From Mikania micrantha (lineage: Eukaryota > Streptophyta > Magnoliopsida > Asterales > Asteraceae), in the NCBI GenBank assembly GCA_009363875.1, contig CM018682.1, positions 61,402,031 to 61,466,030 on the forward strand: a DNA stretch of 64,000 nt, in the 5' to 3' direction. Position 1 is the first letter of the stretch, and every line of letters starts with the position of its first letter. The position numbers and the translations under genes are program-made. Below the pieces are notes generated by a model. The model was not told the origin of the DNA. It worked only from the letters and a program-made list of their open reading frames with translations, and did not search any database. Shown here in pieces: positions 45,401 to 57,525 of this stretch.

Positions 45401-45413
45401 GGCTCTGATACCA
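45401..45413 (-). promoter_or_regulatory. Primer binding site, copy B
   Basis: TGGTATCAGAGCC on the minus strand, three bases from the LTR, as in copy A. Confidence 0.92.
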
Positions 45414-45416
45414 CTT

Positions 45417-46065
45417 TGTTGGACCGATCGGGAGCTCGGAAACAATCCGAATCCAATAGAAAACTACTCAATAACCTCTGGGATAGTGCGGAATCCTATT
45501 CCAGGGTTTTCCAATCGAAACCAACAGGAACCGTGGTGATCCGAGGCTGTAGAAACAACTTGGAAGCAATGATCGAACACCACGGGTTGAGAATCGAACT
45601 TGGATGATCAAGAACCACTCAGATCTTCTAGGGTTTTGACACTGGAGTGCTAGGGAAGAAGGAGGGCTCTGAAAAGTTAGGTTTGAAATGATTTGAACAT
45701 CTATATATAGGCTGTAGTCATTCGGCCGAATGAGTGGCCGAAGCAGCTCATTCGGCGAATGACTAAGCTCGAATGAGCAGTCATTCGAATGAGTCATTCG
45801 GCGAATGACTCATTCTGAACTCAGACATTCGCTATAACCTTCATTCGCCGAATGACTTCATTCTAGAGTCATTCGGCCGAATGAGTAACCTTCATACTCA
45901 ATTCAGTTTATAATCAGATCAACTAAATAGATAAACATTAGTAGACAATAATCAATAGAAATAAACATTATGAAATAGATATAAAGACAACTTCCATTAA
46001 TACTTTGAACATTTACATGATAAGAGTTACAAAACTGAACTAGGGACAATAAACATGCATCAACA
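45417..46065 (-). repeat. 5' LTR of copy B, the only LTR of this copy
   Basis: 649 bp with dyad cluster 45718-45886, followed by CGATT (46066-46070), the duplicated right-hand target site. Confidence 0.93.
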
Positions 46066-47688
46066 CGATTTTAGACAAATTGTTGAAGGATTCTTGTGGT
46101 TTTTCGAGCTGTTCGGACTTAACAGATTTTGCCGCCAACTTCTTGAATTGATACTATTAGTATCGACGAAATCTTCATCGATACTGTTAGTATCGGTGGA
46201 ATCTTGGGTGATACTATTAGTATCGACGGAAACTTTATCGATACTATTAGTATCACTGGAATCTGCATCGATACTATTCGTATCGGTGGAATCTTTGTAG
46301 ATACTATTAGTATCGGTGGAATCTTTGTAGATACTATTAGTATCAGCATTTACTTTTTCAGATTATTAGTATCAAAGTCTTGAAAATTTTTCCTCAGGAA
46401 TTCAAAATGGAAAATTATTCAAGATTGTCTACTTTGTTTAGTAAAACGAAGATTGAAAATATGTCAAAGCTTCCGGTTCTTTTCACGCTTAGCGATTTTG
46501 CATCTTGGTGTACATAATTTGAAGCGTTTCTGGTGCTTGTTGACCCGAATCTCAAAATTCATATATTTTTGATTGATATTTTCAACCTAAGCTAAATGGA
46601 GTTTATAAAAATTCAATAAGATTAAATACAGAAGAGAAGGAATGTTATGATTGTGAGAAGAATGGTTTTACCTTGCTTTCTATGGCAATCTCCAAAGATA
46701 TTTTTCGGACTTTCAAGCAGATCAAGAATTCTAATGATCTTTGGATTGCTATAGCCAACTTGTGTGATGATTCTAAATTGAAGAATGGTACTCATGATTT
46801 AAAAGATCAGATTGATGCACTGAAAGCTGAAGTTATGAGATTAAATAAAAGATGTGATAAATTTAAATTGTTTAAACAAGAAAATACAAGATAAAACGAA
46901 GAAATTGAAGATTTGAAGATTAAATCTGAACTCCAGGAAAAGCGGATGGATGAAGATCATGTTGATATTTCTAAGGAAATATTCAAGTCAATATCGAAAC
47001 ATGTTGAGTGTCAGAAGCAAAAGAGGTAGAGGATAACAAGGAAGAGGTCAAGAAAGTCGAGGAACAACAAGAAAAAGACAAAGAATGTCAACTTAATTGA
47101 CTTATTGACTAAAGCTTTCAACGATTATTTCAAATAAAAAATATGGAGGCAAAACATGTGTATAAACCACATGCATATAATTCAAGGCATTATGTTCCAA
47201 TTGTGAAACAGAATAATTACAAAATTTATGGTGGTTGTAGACAAAGAAATAGAATGTGTTTTCAATCGTATACTCAATTTTTTCAGCAAACTTGGAATAC
47301 TCAGAGATCTGGTTCCAGTATGGATGGAAAAAGAAGGTATCATATTAATCATGAGATTCACAAAGAAGCTGAATGCCAGTTTCATGAAAATGAAACAACA
47401 ATAATGAAGCCCAAACCAAAACGGGTTTGGAAGGTTGTTAACACTGATACCCAGGCTATTACTAAGGTGGAGAGTGTTAGAACATAAAGATAGTAAAAGC
47501 TTTAGGTGATTAATTATTGTTATTTGATTACAATATTTTAGAATACAACTCATATATTTGAGAAGGAGGAGAAACAATTTCAGATACGTGTAGATCTTGA
47601 TCTGGCCTAAGAAACTTGCTGGAAGCTACTGTTTGTCTCAAACGAGCTGATCAGAGAATAATCACCAAGTTGTTGTTATGGGGGAGCC
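46066..47688 (+). mobile_element. Duplicate of array unit 8, right part
   Basis: Minisatellite 46147-46374, gag remnant 46407-47029, gag C-terminal remnant 47143-47487. It has the same leader deletion as 31938-33560, showing that the deletion predates the duplication. Confidence 0.9.
46407..47029 (+). pseudogene. gag remnant, duplicate of unit 8
   Basis: Carries the same two TAA codons (46515 and 46892) and frameshift as its parent at 32279-32901. Confidence 0.78.
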
Positions 47689-50171
47689 CGTTAGTGCACG
47701 GATTTTTCAATAGCTTTAGATCATTACTTAAGACATTGTTTTTAGTCTTGATCATGTATTTGAGTTGTATTGGCCTTGAATTTCTAGTATTGGTCAAGTA
47801 TTCATTGTCATGCTAATTGTATCGATATGAGTTCCATCGATACTAGTAGCATCGACACGTATATTCTCGTCACTAGTAGTATCGGTATGTCAGTTGTCGA
47901 TATTAATAGTATCGATGCTGCCGATACTAGTTGCCTGTATATAGGCATGCGTTTGATTTTTTATGTAGTGCTTCATTCACAATATTAAGATTCTCTTTGA
48001 ATCTAGAGAGAGAAACATTTTAGAGAGACTTTGCATTTCATTATTATTATAAATAGTCTTGTAATCCGATCTTCATTCAATGAGAATTCAAATCATATAC
48101 ATTGTGTTCTTCATACTCTCACACACATCGACACGTTTATGGATTCCGCAAGTTTTTAAGTCGAGTGATCTCAGTTTGATCCAATGCAAATTGACTTTCA
48201 AGTGGTATGACACACATAGTGCTTGGTTCTGAGATCCCATTGTGTGTTTTGAATAGATTCGGTTTGTTGAAGATGAAAGTTTGCAACCACATTTTTAGAC
48301 AAATTGTTCATTTTCAAATGTCATTTTGATCAAATCGACGGGCTAGGGTTGTGTACTTTTGAATTACGAAGAAATTGATATAAAATTCGACTTTTAACTC
48401 TCAAAAATGAAGATTTTAGAAGGATTCTTGTGATTTTTTGAGATGTTCGGACTTAACAGATTTTCCCGCCAATTTCTTGAATCGATACTATTAGTATCGA
48501 CGAAATCTTCATCGATACTGCTAGTATCGGTGGAATCTTGGGTGATACTATTGGTATCGACGGAAACTTTATCGATAATATTAGTATCGGTGAATCTTCA
48601 TCGATACTATTATTATCGGTCGAATCTTGGGTGATACAATTAGTATCGACGGAAACTTTATCGATACTATTTGTATCGGTGGAATCTTCATCGATACTAT
48701 TAGTTTCGGTGGAATCTATGTAGATACTATTAGTCTCGGTGGAATATTTGTAGATACTATTAGTATCAGCATTGACTTTTTCAGATTATTAGTATCAGCG
48801 TTGACTTTTGTAGATACTATTAGTATCTACAAAAACAAGACTTAGAAAATTTTTCAAAGTCTTGAAAATTTTTCCTCAGGAATTCAAAATGGAAAATTAT
48901 TCAAGATTATCTACTTTGTTTAGTAAAACGGAGATTGAAAATATGTCAAAGCTTCCGGTTCTTTTCACGCTTAGCGATTTTTCATCTTGGTGTACACAAT
49001 TTGAAGCGTTTCTGGTGCTTGTTTACCCGAATCTCAAAATTCATATATTTTTGATTGATATTTTCAACCTAAGCTCAATGGAGTTTATAAAAATTCGTTA
49101 AGATTAAATACAGAAGAGAAGGAATGCTATGATTGTGAGAAGAATGTTCTTACCTTGCTTTCTATGGCAATCTCCAAAGATATTTTTCGGACTTTCAAGC
49201 AGATCAAGAATTCTAATGATCTTTGGATTGCTATAGCCAACTTGTGTGACGATTCTAAATTGAAGAATGGTACTCATGATTTAAAAGATCAGATTGATGA
49301 ACTGAAAGCTAAAGTTAAGAGATTAAATAAAAGATGTGATAAATTTAAATTGTTTAAACAAGAAAATACAAGATTAAACAAAGAAATTGGAGATTTGAAG
49401 TTTAAATATGAACTCTAGGAAAAGCGGATGGATAAAGATCATGTTGATATTTCTAAGGAAATATTCAAGTCAATATCCAAACCTGTTGAGTGTCAGAAGC
49501 AAAAGAGGTTGAGGAAAACAAGGAGGAGGTCAAGAAAGTCGAGGAACAACAAGAAAAAGACAAAGAATGTCAACTTAATTGACTTATTGACTAAAGCTTT
49601 CAACGATTATTTCAAATAAAAAATATGAAGACAAAACATGTGTATAAACCACATGCATATAATTCAAGGCATTCTGTTCCAATTGTGAAACAGAATAATT
49701 ACAAAATTTATTGTGGTTATACACAAAGAAGTACAATGTGTTTTCAATCGTATACTCAATCTTTTCAGCAAACTTGGAATACTCAGAGATCTGGTTCCAG
49801 TATGGATGGAAAAAAGAAGGTATCATATTAATCATGAGATTCACAAAGAAGCTGAATGAAAGTTTCACGAAAATGAAACAGCAATAATGAAGCCCAAACC
49901 AAAATGGGTTTGGAAGGTTGTTAACACTGTTACCCAGGCTAATACTAAGGGGCAGAGTGTTAGAACATAAAGATAGTAAAAGCTTTAGGTGATTAATTAT
50001 TGTTATTTGATTACAATATTTTAGAATACAACTCATATATTTGAGAAGGAGGAGAAACAATTTCAGATACGTGTAGATCTTGATCTGGCCTAAGAAACTT
50101 GCTGGAAGCTACTGTTTGTCTCAAACGAGCTGATCAGAGAATAATCACCAAGCTGTTGTTAAGGGGGAGCC
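47689..50171 (+). mobile_element. Array unit 12 (duplicate of unit 9)
   Basis: LTR 47689-48200, minisatellite 48481-48830, gag remnant 48889-49619, gag C-terminal remnant 49625-49970. It differs from unit 9 by a C to A at 49408. Confidence 0.9.
48889..49619 (+). pseudogene. gag remnant, unit 12
   Basis: Same frameshift, TAG (49416-49418) and lost terminal stop as unit 9. The 49408 change turns FKSEL into FKYEL. Confidence 0.75.
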
Positions 50172-52618
50172 TGATAGTGCACGGATTTATCAATAGCTTT
50201 AGATCATTACTTAAGACATTGTTTTTAGTCTTGATCTTGTATTTGAGTTGTATTTTGTATTTTCCTTGAATTTCTTGTATTTTTCAAGTATTCATTGTCG
50301 ATGCTAATTGTATCGATATGAGTTCCATCGATATTAGTAGCATCGATATGTATATTCTCGATACTAGTAGTATCGGTATGTTAGTTGCCTATATTAATAG
50401 TATCGATGTTGCCGAGACTAGTTGCCTATATACAGGCATGTGTTTGATTTTGTATGTAGTGCTTCATTCAAAATATTAAGATTTTCTTTGAATCTAGAGA
50501 GAGAAACATTTTAGGGAGACTTTGCATTTCATTATTATTATAAATAGTCTTGTAATCCGATCTTCATTCAATGAGAATTCAAATCATGTACATTGTCTTC
50601 TTCATACTCTCACACACACATCGAAACGTTTATGGATTCCGCAAGTTTTTGAGTCGAGTGATCTCAGTTTGATCCAATGCAAACTGACATTCAAGTGGTA
50701 TGAGAGACTTAGTGCTCGGTTATGAGATACCATTATGTGTTTTGAATAGATTCGCATTGTTGAAGATTCAAAATTTGAAAGTTTGTTGAAGATGAAAGTT
50801 TGCAGCCACATTTTTAGACAAATTGATCATTTTCAAATGTGATTTTGATCAAATCGACGGGCTAGGGTTGTGTACTTCTGAATTACGAAGAAATTGATAT
50901 AAAATTCGACTTTTAACTCTCAAAAATGAAGATTTTAGAAGGATTCTTGTGATTTTTCGAGCTGTTCGGACTTAACAGATTTTCCCGCCAATTTCTTGAA
51001 TCGATACTATTAGTATCGACGAAATCTTCATCGATACTGTTAGTATCGGTGGAATCTTGGGTGATACTACTAGTATCGACAGAAACTTTATCGATACTAT
51101 TAGTATCGGTGGAATCTTTATCGATACTATTAGTATCGGTGGAATCTTCATCGATACTATTAGTATCGGTGGAATCTTGGGTGATACTATTAGTATCGGT
51201 GGAATCTTTGTAGATCCTATTAGTATCAGCATTGACTTTTTCAGATTATTAGTATCAGCGTTGACTTTTGTGGATACTATTAGTATCTACAAAAACAAGA
51301 CTTAGAAAACTTTTCAAAGTCTTGAAAATTTTTCCTCAGGAATTCAAAATGGAAAATTATACTTTGTTTAGTAAAACAGAGATTGAAAATATGTCAAAGC
51401 TTCCGGTTCTTTTCACGCTTATCGATTTTTCATCTTGGTGTACACAATTTGAAGCGTTTCTGGTGCTTGTTCACCCAAATCTCAAAATTCATATATTTTT
51501 GATTGATATTTTCAACCTAAGCTCAATGGAGTTTATAAAAATTCATTAAGATTAAATACAGAAGAGAAGGAATGCTATGATTGTGAGAATAATGTTTTTA
51601 CCTTGTTTTCTATGGCAATCTCCAAAGATATTTTTCGGACTTTCAAGCAGATCAAGAATTCTAATGATCTTTGGATTGCTATAGCCAACTTGTGTGACGA
51701 TTCTAAATTGAAGAATGGTACTCATGATTTAAAAGATCAGATTGATGAACTAAAAGCTAAAGTTATGAGATTAAATAAAAGATGTGATAAATTTAAATTG
51801 TTTAAACAAGAAAATACAAGATTAAACAAAGAAATTGGAGATTTGAAGTTTAAATCTGAACTCCAGGAAAAGCGGATGGATAAAGATCATGTTGATATTT
51901 CTAAGGAAATATTCAAGTCAATATCCAAACCTGTTGAGTGTCAGAAGCAAAAGAGGTAGAGGAAAACAAGGAGGAGGTCAAGAAAGTCGAGGAACAACAA
52001 GAAAAAGACAAAGAATGTCAACTTAATTGACTTATTGACTAAAGCTTTCAACGATTATTTCAAATAAAAAATATGAAGACAAAACATGTGTATAAACCAC
52101 ATGCATATAATTCAAGGAATTCTGTTCCAATTGTGAAACAGAATAATTACAAAATTTATGGTGGTTATACACAAAGAAGTACAATGTGTTTTCAATCGTA
52201 TACTCAATCTTTTCAGCAAACTTGGAATACTCAGAGATCTGGTTCCAGTATGGATGGAAAAAAGAAGGTATCATATTAATCATGAGATTCACAAAGAAGC
52301 TGAATGAAAGTTTCACGAAAATGAAACAGCAATAATGAAGCCCAAACCAAAATGGGTTTGGAAGGTTGTTAACACTGTTACCCAGGCTAATACTAAGGGG
52401 CAGAGTGTTAGAACATAAAGATAGTAAAAGCTTTAGGTGATTAATTATTGTTATTTGATTACAATATTTTAGAATACAACTCATATATTTGAGAAGGAGG
52501 AGAAACAATTTCAGATACGTGTAGATCTTGATCTGGCCTAAGAAATTGCTGGAAGCTACTGTTTGTCTCAAACGAGCTGATCAGAGAATAATCACCAAGC
52601 TGTTGTTAAGGGGGAGCC
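50172..52618 (+). mobile_element. Array unit 13 (duplicate of unit 10)
   Basis: LTR 50172-50693, minisatellite 51000-51290, gag remnant 51349-51959, gag C-terminal remnant 52073-52418. Confidence 0.9.
51349..51959 (+). pseudogene. gag remnant, unit 13
   Basis: The 12-nt SRLS deletion and HIFLID frameshift of unit 10; no other change noted. Confidence 0.78.
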
Positions 52619-55066
52619 TGATAGTGCACGGATTTATCAATAGCTTTGGATGATTACTTAAGACATTGTTTTTAGTCTTGATCTTGTATTTGAGTTGTAT
52701 TTTGTATTTTCCTTGAATTTCTTGTATTTGTCAAGTATTCATTGTCGATGCTAATTGTATCGATATGAGTTCCATCGATATTAGTAGCATCGACATGTAT
52801 ATTCTCGATACTAGTAGTATCGGTATGTTAGTTGCCTATATTAATAGTATCGATGTTGCCGAGACTAGTTGCCTATATACAGGCATGTGTTTGATTTTGT
52901 ATGTAGTGCTTCATTCAAAATATTAAGATTTTCTTTGAATCTAGAGAGAGAAACATTTTAGGGAGACTTTGCATTTCATTATTATTATAAATAGTCTTGT
53001 AATCCGATCTTCATTCAATGAGAATTCAAATCATGTACATTGTCTTCTTCATACTCTCACACACACATCGAAACGTTTATGGATTCCGCAAGTTTTTGAG
53101 TCGAGTGATCTCAGTTTGATCCAATGCAAACTGACATTCAAGTGGTATGAGAGACTTAGTGCTCGGTTATGAGATACCATTATGTGTTTTGAATAGATTC
53201 GCATTGTTGAAGATTCAAAATTTGAAAGTTTGTTGAAGATGAAAGTTTGCAGCCACATTTTTAGACAAATTGATCATTTTCAAATGTGATTTTGATCAAA
53301 TCGACGGGCTAGGGTTGTGTACTTCTGAATTACGAAGAAATTGATATAAAATTCGACTTTTAACTCTCAAAAATGAAGATTTTAGAAGGATTCTTGTGAT
53401 TTTTCGAGCTGTTCGGACTTAACAGATTTTCCCGCCAATTTCTTGAATCGATACTATTAGTATCGACGAAATCTTCATCGATACTGTTAGTATCGGTGGA
53501 ATCTTGGGTGATACTACTAGTATCGACAGAAACTTTATCGATACTATTAGTATCGGTGGAATCTTTATCGATACTATTAGTATCGGTGGAATCTTCATCG
53601 ATACTATTAGTATCGGTGGAATCTTGGGTGATACTATTAGTATCGGTGGAATCTTTGTAGATCCTATTAGTATCAGCATTGACTTTTTCAGATTATTAGT
53701 ATCAGCGTTGACTTTTGTGGATACTATTAGTATCTACAAAAACAAGACTTAGAAAACTTTTCAAAGTCTTGAAAATTTTTCCTCAGGAATTCAAAATGGA
53801 AAATTATACTTTGTTTAGTAAAACAGAGATTGAAAATATGTCAAAGCTTCCGGTTCTTTTCACGCTTATCGATTTTTCATCTTGGTGTACACAATTTGAA
53901 GCGTTTCTGGTGCTTGTTCACCCAAATCTCAAAATTCATATATTTTTGATTGATATTTTCAACCTAAGCTCAATGGAGTTTATAAAAATTCATTAAGATT
54001 AAATACAGAAGAGAAGGAATGCTATGATTGTGAGAATAATGTTTTTACCTTGTTTTCTATGGCAATCTCCAAAGATATTTTTCGGACTTTCAAGCAGATC
54101 AAGAATTCTAATGATCTTTGGATTGCTATAGCCAACTTGTGTGACGATTCTAAATTGAAGAATGGTACTCATGATTTAAAAGATCAGATTGATGAACTAA
54201 AAGCTAAAGTTATGAGATTAAATAAAAGATGTGATAAATTTAAATTGTTTAAACAAGAAAATACAAGATTAAACAAAGAAATTGGAGATTTGAAGTTTAA
54301 ATCTGAACTCCAGGAAAAGCGGATGGATAAAGATCATGTTGATATTTCTAAGGAAATATTCAAGTCAATATCCAAACCTGTTGAGTGTCAGAAGCAAAAG
54401 AGGTAGAGGAAAACAAGGAGGAGGTCAAGAAAGTCGAGGAACAACAAGAAAAAGACAAAGAATGTCAACTTAATTGACTTATTGACTAAAGCTTTCAACG
54501 ATTATTTCAAATAAAAAATATGAAGACAAAACATGTGTATAAACCACATGCATATAATTCAAGGAATTCTGTTCCAATTGTGAAACAGAATAATTACAAA
54601 ATTTATGGTGGTTATACACAAAGAAGTACAATGTGTTTTCAATCGTATACTCAATCTTTTCAGCAAACTTGGAATACTCAGAGATCTGGTTCCAGTATGG
54701 ATGGAAAAAAGAAGGTATCATATTAATCATGAGATTCACAAAGAAGCTGAATGAAAGTTTCACGAAAATGAAACAGCAATAATGAAGCCCAAACCAAAAT
54801 GGGTTTGGAAGGTTGTTAACACTGTTACCCAGGCTAATACTAAGGGGCAGAGTGTTAGAACATAAAGATAGTAAAAGCTTTAGGTGATTAATTATTGTTA
54901 TTTGATTACAATATTTTAGAATACAACTCATATATTTGAGAAGGAGGAGAAACAATTTCAGATACGTGTAGATCTTGATTTGGCCTAAGAAACTTGCTGG
55001 AAGCTACTGTTTGTCTCAAACGAGCTGATCAGAGAATAATCACCAAGTTGTTGTTAAGGGGGAGCC
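52619..55066 (+). mobile_element. Array unit 14 (left part duplicates unit 11)
   Basis: LTR 52619-53140, minisatellite 53447-53737 (291 bp), gag remnant 53796-54406, gag C-terminal remnant 54520-54865. The duplicated block ends in its leader near 53326; the rest shows what unit 11 originally looked like. Confidence 0.88.
53796..54406 (+). pseudogene. gag remnant, unit 14
   Basis: Lesions as in units 10 and 13 (12-nt deletion, HIFLID frameshift). Confidence 0.78.
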
Positions 55067-57525
55067 TGATAGTGCACGGATTTATCAATAGCTTTGGATG
55101 ATTACTTAAGACATTGTTTTTAGTCTTGATCTTGTATTTGAGTTGTATTTTGTATTTTCCTTGAATTTCTTGTATTTGTCAAGTATTCATTGTCGATGCT
55201 AATTGTATCGATATGAGTTCCATCGATATTAGTAGCATCGACATGTATATTCTCGATACTAGTAGTATCGGTATGTTAGTTGCCTATATTAATAGTACCG
55301 ATGTTGCCGAGACTAGTTACCTATATACAGGCATGTGTTTGATTTTGTATGTAGTGCTTCATTCAAAATATTAAGATTTTCTTTGAATCTAGAGAGAGAA
55401 ACATTTTAGAGAGACTTTGCATTTCATTATTATTATAAATAGTCTTGTAATCCGATCTTCATTCAATGAGAATTCAAATCATGTACATTGTCTTCTTCAT
55501 ACTCTCACACACACATCGAAACGTTTATGTATTCCGCAAGTTTTTGAGTCGAGTGATCTCAGTTTGATCCAATGCAAACTGACTTTCAAGTGGTATGAGA
55601 GACTTAGTGCTCGGTTATGAGATACCATTATGTGTTTTGAATAGATTCGCATTGTTGAAGATTCAAAATTTGAAAGTTTGTTGAAGATGAAAGTTTGCAG
55701 CCACATTTTTAGACAAATTGATCATTTTCAAATGTGATTTTGATCAAATCGACGGGCTAGGGTTGTGTACTTCTGAATTACGAAGAAGTTGATATAAAAT
55801 TCGACTTTTAACTCTCAAAAATGAAGATTTTAGAAGGATTCTTGTGATTTTTCGAGCTGTTCGGACTTAACAGATTTTCCCGCCAATTTCTTGAATCGAT
55901 ACTATTAGTATCGACGAAATCTTCATCGATACTGTTAGTATCGGTGGAATCTTGGGTGATACTACTAGTATCGACAGAAACTTTATCGATACTATTAGTA
56001 TCGGTGGAATCTTTATCGATACTATTAGTATCGGTGGAATCTTCACCGATACTATTAGTATCGGTGGAATCTTGGGTGATACTATTAGTATCGGTGGAAT
56101 CTTTGTAGATCCTATTAGTATCAGCATTGACTTTTTCAGATTATTAGTATCAGCGTTGACTTTTGTGGATACTATTAGTATCTACAAAAACAAGACTTAG
56201 AAAACTTTTCAAAGTCTTGAAAATTTTTCCTCAGGAATTCAAAATGGAAAATTATTCAAGATTATCTACTTTGTTTAGTAAAACAGAGATTGAAAATATG
56301 TCAAAGCTTCCGGTTCTTTTCACGCTTATCGATTTTTCATCTTGGTGTACACAATTTGAAGTGTTTCTGGTGCTTGTTCACCCAAATCTCAAAATTCATA
56401 TATTTTTGATTGATATTTTCAACCTAAGCTCAATGGAGTTTATAAAAATTCATCAAGATTAAATACAGAAGAGAAGGAATGCTATGATTGTGAGAATAAT
56501 GTTTTTACCTTGTTTTCTATGGCAATCTCCAAAGATATTTTTCGGACTTTCAAGCAGATCAAGAATTCTAATGATCTTTGGATTGCTATAGCCAACTTCT
56601 GTGATGATTCTAAATTGAAGAATGGTACTCATGATTTAAAAGATCAGATTGATGAACTGAAAGCTGAAGTTATGAGATTAAATAAAAGATGTGATAAATT
56701 TAAATTGTTTAAACAAGAAAATACAAGATAAAACGAAGAATTTGAAGATTTGAAGATTAAATCTGAACTCCAGGAAAAGCGGATGGATGAAGATCATGTT
56801 GATATTTCTAAGGAAATATTCAAGACAATATCGAAACCTGTTGAGTGTCAGAAGCAAAAGAGGTAGAGGATAACAAGGAAGTGGTCAAGAAAGTCGAGGA
56901 ACAACAAGAAAAAGACAAAGAATGTCAACTTAATTGACTTATTGACTAAAGCTTTCAACGATTATTTCAAATAAAAAATATGAAGGCAAAACATGTGTAT
57001 AAACCACATGCATATAATTCGAGGCATTATGTTCCAATTGTGAAACAGAATAATTACAAAATTTATGGTGGTTATAGACAAAGAAATAGAATGTGTTTTC
57101 AATCGTATACTCAATTTTTTCAGCAAACTTGGAATACTCAGAGATCTGGTTCCAGTATGGATGGAAAAAGAAGGTATCATATTAATCATGAGATTCACAA
57201 AGAAGCTGAATGCCAGTTTCATGAAAATGAAACAACAATAATGAAGCCCAAACCAAAACGGGTTTGGAAGGTTGTTAACACTGATACCCAGGCTATTACT
57301 AAGGTGGAGAGTGTTAGAACATAAAGATAGTAAAAGCTTTAGGTGATTAATTATTGTTATTTGATTACAATATTTTAGAATACAACTCATATATTTGAGA
57401 AGGAGGAGAAACAATTTCAGATACGTGTAGATCTTGATCTGGCCTAAGAAACTTGCTGGAAGCTACTGTTTGTCTCAAACGAGCTGATCAGAGAATAATC
57501 ACCAAGCTGTTGTTATGGGGGAGCC
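55067..57525 (+). mobile_element. Array unit 15
   Basis: LTR 55067-55588 (TGATAG start), minisatellite 55895-56185 (291 bp), gag remnant 56244-56866, gag C-terminal remnant 56980-57324. Its LTR side belongs to the unit 10/14 lineage, while its gag end and C-terminal remnant (MKAKHVYKPH, QFFQQTW) match unit 8. It therefore looks like a recombinant unit. Confidence 0.86.
56244..56866 (+). pseudogene. gag remnant, unit 15
   Basis: HIFLID frameshift; TAA at 56729-56731 after QENTR, as in unit 8. The SRLS codons are present. Confidence 0.78.

Larger units (their letters stand above)
39199..46065 (-). mobile_element. Copia element copy B, truncated at its 3' side
   Basis: It retains the 5' LTR, primer site, leader, gag, protease-integrase and RT up to TASRPDI. 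RNase H, spacer, ORF3, polypurine tract and 3' LTR are missing. It arose by duplication, not by transposition: its left end has neither LTR nor target duplication. Confidence 0.94.
39199..53326. repeat. Segmental duplication, copy B (14,128 bp)
   Basis: Direct repeat of 25071-39198. Outside an 890-bp patch I found only scattered single-base differences, for example 26546/40674 and 35280/49408. The junction with copy A lies in a three-base overlap, TGA (39198-39200). Confidence 0.95.

Noticed and set aside
39199..46065. A second independent insertion of the copia element
   Set aside because: Constant 14,128-bp offset, shared array flank with the same leader deletion, and no left LTR or target duplication show that it is part of a segmental duplication.
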